This document shows, in pieces, positions 21,290 through 22,160 of a stretch of 22,160 bases of DNA (the first letter of the stretch is position 1; each line of letters begins with the position of its first letter). The notes beneath the pieces are model-generated. The model saw only the letters and a program-made list of their open reading frames with translations. It did no database searches and was not told the origin of the DNA. The stretch is from contig JALFYG010000110.1 in the NCBI GenBank assembly GCA_022784805.1, positions 1 to 22,160 on the forward strand, written 5' to 3'. The position numbers were made by a program, and so were the translations under genes. Source of the stretch: Spirochaetales bacterium. Its GTDB lineage: Bacteria; Spirochaetota; Spirochaetia; Sphaerochaetales; Sphaerochaetaceae.

Positions 21290-22160
21290 ATGAAGAAAAC
21301 ATTGGCAATTGTTCTTATGGTTCTTTGCGTATTCTCTGCTTTCGCTCAGGGAGCATCAGAGGGAGCAGCAGCAGACGACCAGATTAAAGCAGTACTTCTT
21401 ACAGACGCTACAGGAATCGACGATAAGTCATTCAACGCAGCAGCTTGGAGAGGAATCCTTTCATTCTACGGCGACAACGGCGCAGGAAGAGGAACACTTT
21501 ATGAGAACATCACAGCTCAGACATCTGACGACTATGTTCCAAACCTCAAGAACGCAGCTGAAGCAGATTGGGATCTCATCATCACAACTGGATTCACATG
21601 GGGCGATGCTCTCACAGAAGTTGCAGCACTCTACCCAGACCAGAAGTTCATCATCGTCGACGTAGACTACCTCCCACAGACAGCTAACCTCACACAGTAC
21701 ATCTATGAAGAGGAGCAGGGATCTTATCTCGTTGGTGTTGCAGCAGCTACACAGGCTAAGCTTGATGGCATCACAAATCCTAAGTTCGGATTTGTCGGTG
21801 GTGTCGCAGGCGCAACAATCACAAAGTTCGAGATTGGTTACATCGAAGGTGTCAAGAGTGTATTCCCTAATGCTGAAATCGTTGACTACTACGTAAACAA
21901 CTGGGGCGATCCAGCTTCTGCAAAGACAGCTGCTAAGTCTATGTATGACAGTGGCGTCTACTGCATCTTCGCAGCAGCAGGTGGAAGTGGTCTTGGTGTA
22001 ATCAACCAGGCTAAGGAAGAAAGACTTGCTGGAAAGAACGTTTGGGCTATCGGTGTTGACTCTGACCAGTATGAAGACGGTGTCTATGCATCTGGTAAGT
22101 CAGCTGTACTCACATCCATGCTCAAGATGGTTGAGAACTCAACTCTCGATGCTCTCAACA
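21290..22160 (+). CDS. BMP-family (PnrA-like) ABC transporter substrate-binding protein, 3' end cut by window
   Basis: 290 residues are visible; the usual full length is about 330-360. A signal peptide (1-19) ends SAFA before QGASEG, fitting signal peptidase I; Cys13 lies inside the hydrophobic core with Leu at -1, so it is a poor lipobox. The BMP/Med-type core follows: LLTDATGIDDKSFNAAAWRG (38-55 region), DLIITTGFTWGDAL, FIIVDVDY, EEQGSYLVGVAAA, KFGFVGGV, FEIGYIEGV, and IFAAAGGSGLGV with IGVDSDQY. Proteins of this family, such as PnrA/TmpC of Treponema pallidum, bind purine nucleosides for an ABC importer. Placement after a secreted 5'-nucleotidase supports nucleoside uptake; permease genes may follow beyond the window. 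The GGAGA site lies upstream of ATG 21290. Codon bias is strong, as expected for an abundant binding protein. Confidence 0.92.
   Translation, partial: MKKTLAIVLMVLCVFSAFAQGASEGAAADDQIKAVLLTDATGIDDKSFNAAAWRGILSFYGDNGAGRGTLYENITAQTSDDYVPNLKNAAEADWDLIITTGFTWGDALTEVAALYPDQKFIIVDVDYLPQTANLTQYIYEEEQGSYLVGVAAATQAKLDGITNPKFGFVGGVAGATITKFEIGYIEGVKSVFPNAEIVDYYVNNWGDPASAKTAAKSMYDSGVYCIFAAAGGSGLGVINQAKEERLAGKNVWAIGVDSDQYEDGVYASGKSAVLTSMLKMVENSTLDALN

Overview
The window looks like a chromosomal segment from a host-associated anaerobic spirochaete (Treponema/Sphaerochaetaceae-like). This rests on gene content: a BMP/PnrA-type nucleoside-binding protein, a secreted 5'-nucleotidase, a giant LacI-type-sensor/AraC regulator, a DUF1848 protein and an Rpn-family nuclease. 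Base composition looks mid-40s %GC by eye, with strong AGA use for arginine. The phylum is an inference; no rRNA or tRNA gene is present to confirm it.

Layout. 1-459 (-): truncated membrane protein with a zinc-ribbon tail. 664-3406 (+): a tight operon of deoC, a long thymidine-kinase-like protein, a Nudix hydrolase and a rhodanese lipoprotein, closed by a terminator that overlaps the last codons. 3506-5324 (+): two broken genes, an Rpn-family nuclease with two opposite frameshifts and an XRE/desulfoferrodoxin-like regulator with an A8-tract frameshift. 5429-5638 (+): rpsU. 5687-6784 (-) and 6827-7744 (+): an NlpC/P60-like lipoprotein and a DUF1848 protein, diverging from a 42-bp gap that appears to hold two fully overlapping promoters and no ribosome binding sites. 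7790-10663: eda fused to a VOC domain (-), kdgK (+) and a cytosolic SGNH esterase (+). 10653-14050: adenine deaminase (-) and an NCS2 purine permease (+), divergent across 344 bp. 14148-18903: uxaC (-) and the large hybrid regulator (+), divergent. 19055-22160: 5'-nucleotidase, a 133-aa protein of unknown function and a BMP-family binding protein cut by the window edge.

Two metabolic themes interleave. The first is uronate/pectin catabolism: UxaC isomerises hexuronates, KdgK phosphorylates 2-keto-3-deoxygluconate, Eda cleaves KDPG to pyruvate and glyceraldehyde-3-phosphate, the SGNH esterase may deacetylate imported pectic oligomers, and the regulator beside uxaC is a plausible controller. 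The second is nucleotide salvage: secreted 5'-nucleotidase, BMP binding protein, NCS2 permease, adenine deaminase, deoxyribose-phosphate aldolase and the thymidine-kinase-like protein. I did not find a defence island, CRISPR array or complete mobile element. The most unusual items are the overlapping leaderless-type divergent promoters, the hybrid regulator with degenerate two-component modules, and the A8 frameshift in the redox-type XRE regulator.
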